Origin: Brevibacterium limosum
Lineage (GTDB): Bacteria > Actinomycetota > Actinomycetes > Actinomycetales > Brevibacteriaceae
NCBI RefSeq assembly: GCF_011617705.1
Contig: NZ_CP050154.1
Coordinates: 744,001-808,000 of the forward strand
Length of the DNA: 64,000 nucleotides
Direction of reading: 5' to 3'
A model generated the notes under the pieces. The model was given only the letters and a program-made list of their open reading frames with translations, did no database searches and was not told the DNA's origin. The translations under genes and the position numbers were made by a program. Positions within the stretch are counted from its first letter, which is position 1, and the number at the start of each line of letters is the position of its first letter. Shown piece after piece: positions 61,781 through 64,000 of the stretch.

Positions 61781-62860
61781 TTGCGAAAGTCCACACCCTT
61801 GCTCTCTTCCTCACGCCGCGCCCTCGCGGCACTCGCAGCAGTCCTGTCCCTCGGTCTCCTCTCGGGATGCGCCGAGGCGACCGAACCGACCGTCGACACC
61901 GCAGCCTCCAGCACTGCCGACCCCAAGCCCACTCGGGAGGCCCCGGAACCGAGCGAGGATGTCTCTGCGTCGGCGACACCTGATGACGCCGACGACGAGA
62001 GAGACGAGGGCCAGGCGGGCAGCTCGGCGACGGGCACCGCCTCGGCGATGTTGGACGAACTCACGGTCAAGGGTCGGGCGCCGAAGACCGGCTATGACGG
62101 CGACCTGTTCAAATGGCGTTCGGACACCGACCACAACGGCTGCGACACCCGCAACGATGTGCTGCGCCGGGACCTCACGACCATCACTCTCAAGGCGGGA
62201 ACCCACGGCTGCATCGTGCTGGCCGGCACGCTCGCCGACCCCTATGCCGGTGAGACCTACGACTTCGACCGCAGCGCGAATGCCGTCGACATCGACCATG
62301 TCATCGCGCGTTCGAACGCCTGGCAGACCGGGGCGTTCACATTCGACGAGGAGACGCTCAAGGAATTCGGCAATGACCCGCTCAATCTGCTCGCCGTGAG
62401 CTCGAGCCTCAACCGGCAGAAGGGCGACGGCGATGCCGCGACCTGGCTGCCGCCGAACAAGGGCTACCGGTGCGAGTACGTCGCCCGGCAGATCGCCGTG
62501 AAACACAAATACGAGCTGTGGGTCGTCCCGGCGGAGAAGACGGCCATGCAGCGGGTCCTCGTTAAGTGCGATGACCAACCCGCCTTCGCCGAGGATGCCG
62601 ACTGGCCAGTCCCCGGCGACGGTGACGATGTCACCACAAAGGAAGAGACCCGCCCGGCGAAGCAGAAGTCCTCGAGCACAGGATCGTCGAGCGACGGAGC
62701 GTCAGGGTCGGGATCATCGTCGAGCGGTTCATCGGACTCATCGAGCTATTTCGAGAACTGCACGGCCGCCCGCGAAGCCGGCGCCGCACCCGTCCACCGA
62801 GGCGACCCCGGCTACGGGTCACACCTCGACCGCGACGGTGACGGAGTCGGCTGCGAATAG
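61781..62860 (+). CDS. Lipoprotein with HNH nuclease and excalibur calcium-binding domains
   Basis: 359 residues from TTG 61781. Signal peptide ending in lipobox LLSGC (about residue 30), a Thr/Ser/Asp-rich linker, an HNH domain (catalytic His in VDIDHVIARSNAW, Asn in FGNDPLNLLAV, then NRQKGD), a Ser/Gly spacer, and a C-terminal excalibur domain (CTAAREAGAAPVHRGDPGYG and DRDGDGVGCE). It should act outside the membrane, degrading extracellular or incoming DNA. Start codon is weak; no ATG fits. Confidence 0.83.
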   Translation: MRKSTPLLSSSRRALAALAAVLSLGLLSGCAEATEPTVDTAASSTADPKPTREAPEPSEDVSASATPDDADDERDEGQAGSSATGTASAMLDELTVKGRAPKTGYDGDLFKWRSDTDHNGCDTRNDVLRRDLTTITLKAGTHGCIVLAGTLADPYAGETYDFDRSANAVDIDHVIARSNAWQTGAFTFDEETLKEFGNDPLNLLAVSSSLNRQKGDGDAATWLPPNKGYRCEYVARQIAVKHKYELWVVPAEKTAMQRVLVKCDDQPAFAEDADWPVPGDGDDVTTKEETRPAKQKSSSTGSSSDGASGSGSSSSGSSDSSSYFENCTAAREAGAAPVHRGDPGYGSHLDRDGDGVGCE

Positions 62861-63037
62861 CCGAAACATCGCAGTCAACGAACGGAGCACGCACGGACGA
62901 CGTGCACGCTGATGATCGGCCGCCTCGGTGAGGGCGGTGTGCACGCCATCACAGTCGCTCGGTAGTCTGATCTCGAACACCGTCGCAGCTGCTCATGCCG
63001 ACGGCCGCCACGATCATCGACGATGAGGAGACCTGCC

Positions 63038-64000
63038 ATGTCCGGACTCGATACCGCCCTGACTCCGCTGCGGTTCCTCGAGCGCTCGCTCGAGGCCCAC
63101 CCCGACCGGGAGGCGATCGTCGACGGGCCGCGCCGCTTCACCTACCGGCAGATGGCCGCGACCGTGCAGAACCTCGCCGAAGGACTCAGACGCCGTGGAC
63201 TGTCCGACGGCGACACGGTGGCGGTGCTCGCCCCCAACAGCGCCGAGGCGCTCATCGCCCACTACGCGGTCCCGCTGGCCGGCGGCGTGCTCGTCATGCT
63301 CAACACCCGACTGGCGCCGCCCGAGGTCGAGTACATCCTCGGCCACAGCGAAGTGAAGTTCTTCTTCGGCGATGCCGGACTCCTCCAGCCGGTCATCGAT
63401 GCCGGCGCCGCGAACGCCGTCGAAACGATCGTCGTCCACCCCGATGAGGACGGCGCCCCCGGTGAGGTGGCCGCCGCGGATCTCAGCGTGGAAGCCTATG
63501 CCGACTGGACCGCCTCGGCGCCGGAATCACCGCGGACCTACGAGGTCGACGACGAAACCGCGACGATCACCGTCAACTACACCTCGGGCACGACGGGCCG
63601 GCCGAAGGGCGTGATGTACACCCACCGCGGGGCGTACCTGAACTCGCTCGGCGAGGTCATCACGCAGGACTTCCCGGCTCTGACCAAGTACCTGTGGACG
63701 CTGCCGATGTTCCACTGCAACGGCTGGTGCACGACCTGGGCGCTGACGGCGGTGTCGGGCACGCACGTGTGCATCCGAGCCGTGCGCGGGCCCGAGGCCT
63801 GGCGGCTCATCGACGAAGAGAAGGTCACTCGGATGGCCGGTGCTCCTGTCGTGCTCAACACCATCGCCGGGGCCGAGGAAGCCCACGACCTGGGAGGATC
63901 GCTGTCCATCACCACGGCCGGCGCCCCGCCGTCGCCGACGACGATCGCCCTGCTGGAAGGCCTCGGCATCGAGGTCATCCACGTCTACGGACTCACCGAA
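63038..64000 (+). CDS. Acyl-CoA synthetase (partial, C-terminus off the window)
   Basis: 321 codons visible, open to the right edge. AMP-forming ligase: [21 protein letters not shown]-loop, LPMFHCNGWCTTWAL, and the adenine-pocket GIEVIHVYGLTE at the edge. The HCNGW signature marks the medium-chain/short-chain acyl-CoA synthetase branch. ATG 63038 follows GAGGAG by seven bases. Second AMP-forming ligase in the window; not a close copy of the one at 18045. Confidence 0.93.
   Translation, partial: MSGLDTALTPLRFLERSLEAHPDREAIVDGPRRFTYRQMAATVQNLAEGLRRRGLSDGDTVAVLAPNSAEALIAHYAVPLAGGVLVMLNTRLAPPEVEYILGHSEVKFFFGDAGLLQPVIDAGAANAVETIVVHPDEDGAPGEVAAADLSVEAYADWTASAPESPRTYEVDDETATITVNYTSGTTGRPKGVMYTHRGAYLNSLGEVITQDFPALTKYLWTLPMFHCNGWCTTWALTAVSGTHVCIRAVRGPEAWRLIDEEKVTRMAGAPVVLNTIAGAEEAHDLGGSLSITTAGAPPSPTTIALLEGLGIEVIHVYGLTE

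Overview
The window is high-GC DNA with actinobacterial gene order at its left end (5-formyltetrahydrofolate cyclo-ligase, galU, rimJ-like acetyltransferase, Ala/Pro/Lys-rich membrane protein). Transporter content, codon use and several protein families suggest Brevibacterium or a close relative; that genus call is inference. No tRNA, rRNA, CRISPR array, complete insertion sequence, prophage or origin was found. It reads as ordinary chromosome rich in transporters, small regulators and acyl-CoA enzymes.

Layout. 1-4.6 kb: cyclo-ligase (cut by the edge), galU, acetyltransferase and a GlpR-like divisome membrane protein. 4.7-12.6 kb: Imm-5-like protein, MHS symporter, succinate-semialdehyde dehydrogenase, MerR/DUF2306 pair, two acetyltransferases, MatC-type carrier. 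12.9-16.9 kb: sulfur-flavoured block (YeiH, LysR, trans-sulfuration enzyme, acetyltransferase). 17-24.3 kb: enoyl-CoA hydratase, acyl-CoA ligase, ChrA, hydroxyacyl-CoA dehydrogenase and small membrane proteins. 24.3-29.4 kb: zinc uptake system aztA/aztB/aztC/aztD with an extra AztD-like lipoprotein and two Zur-type boxes. 29.6-35 kb: aldehyde dehydrogenase, AtoE and BetT-type transporters. 35-37.7 kb: aspartate dehydrogenase, a Tag-type glycosylase lacking most zinc ligands, Nudix protein. 38-41 kb: WYL regulator divergent from a transposase-derived protein with a damaged DDE triad, then an HhH-like protein. 41-52.3 kb: several MFS/EamA exporters, each beside a regulator. 52.4-60.4 kb: LysR/AraC/TauE genes, an enoyl-CoA hydratase pseudogene, and an intact hydratase-CaiB-MatC catabolic operon. 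60.5-64 kb: two small unknowns, an HNH/excalibur lipoprotein, and a truncated acyl-CoA ligase.

Two sequence-wide patterns helped the annotation. First, at least fourteen genes have TANNNT exactly six bases before an ATG/GTG, the geometry of leaderless transcripts; it also decides several starts. Second, gene ends carry long hairpins without U-tracts, and in several of them imperfect pairs become G.U only on the strand of the upstream gene, pointing to RNA-level terminators. A 12-base word GCCGCCTCGGCG recurs at least ten times, far above chance.
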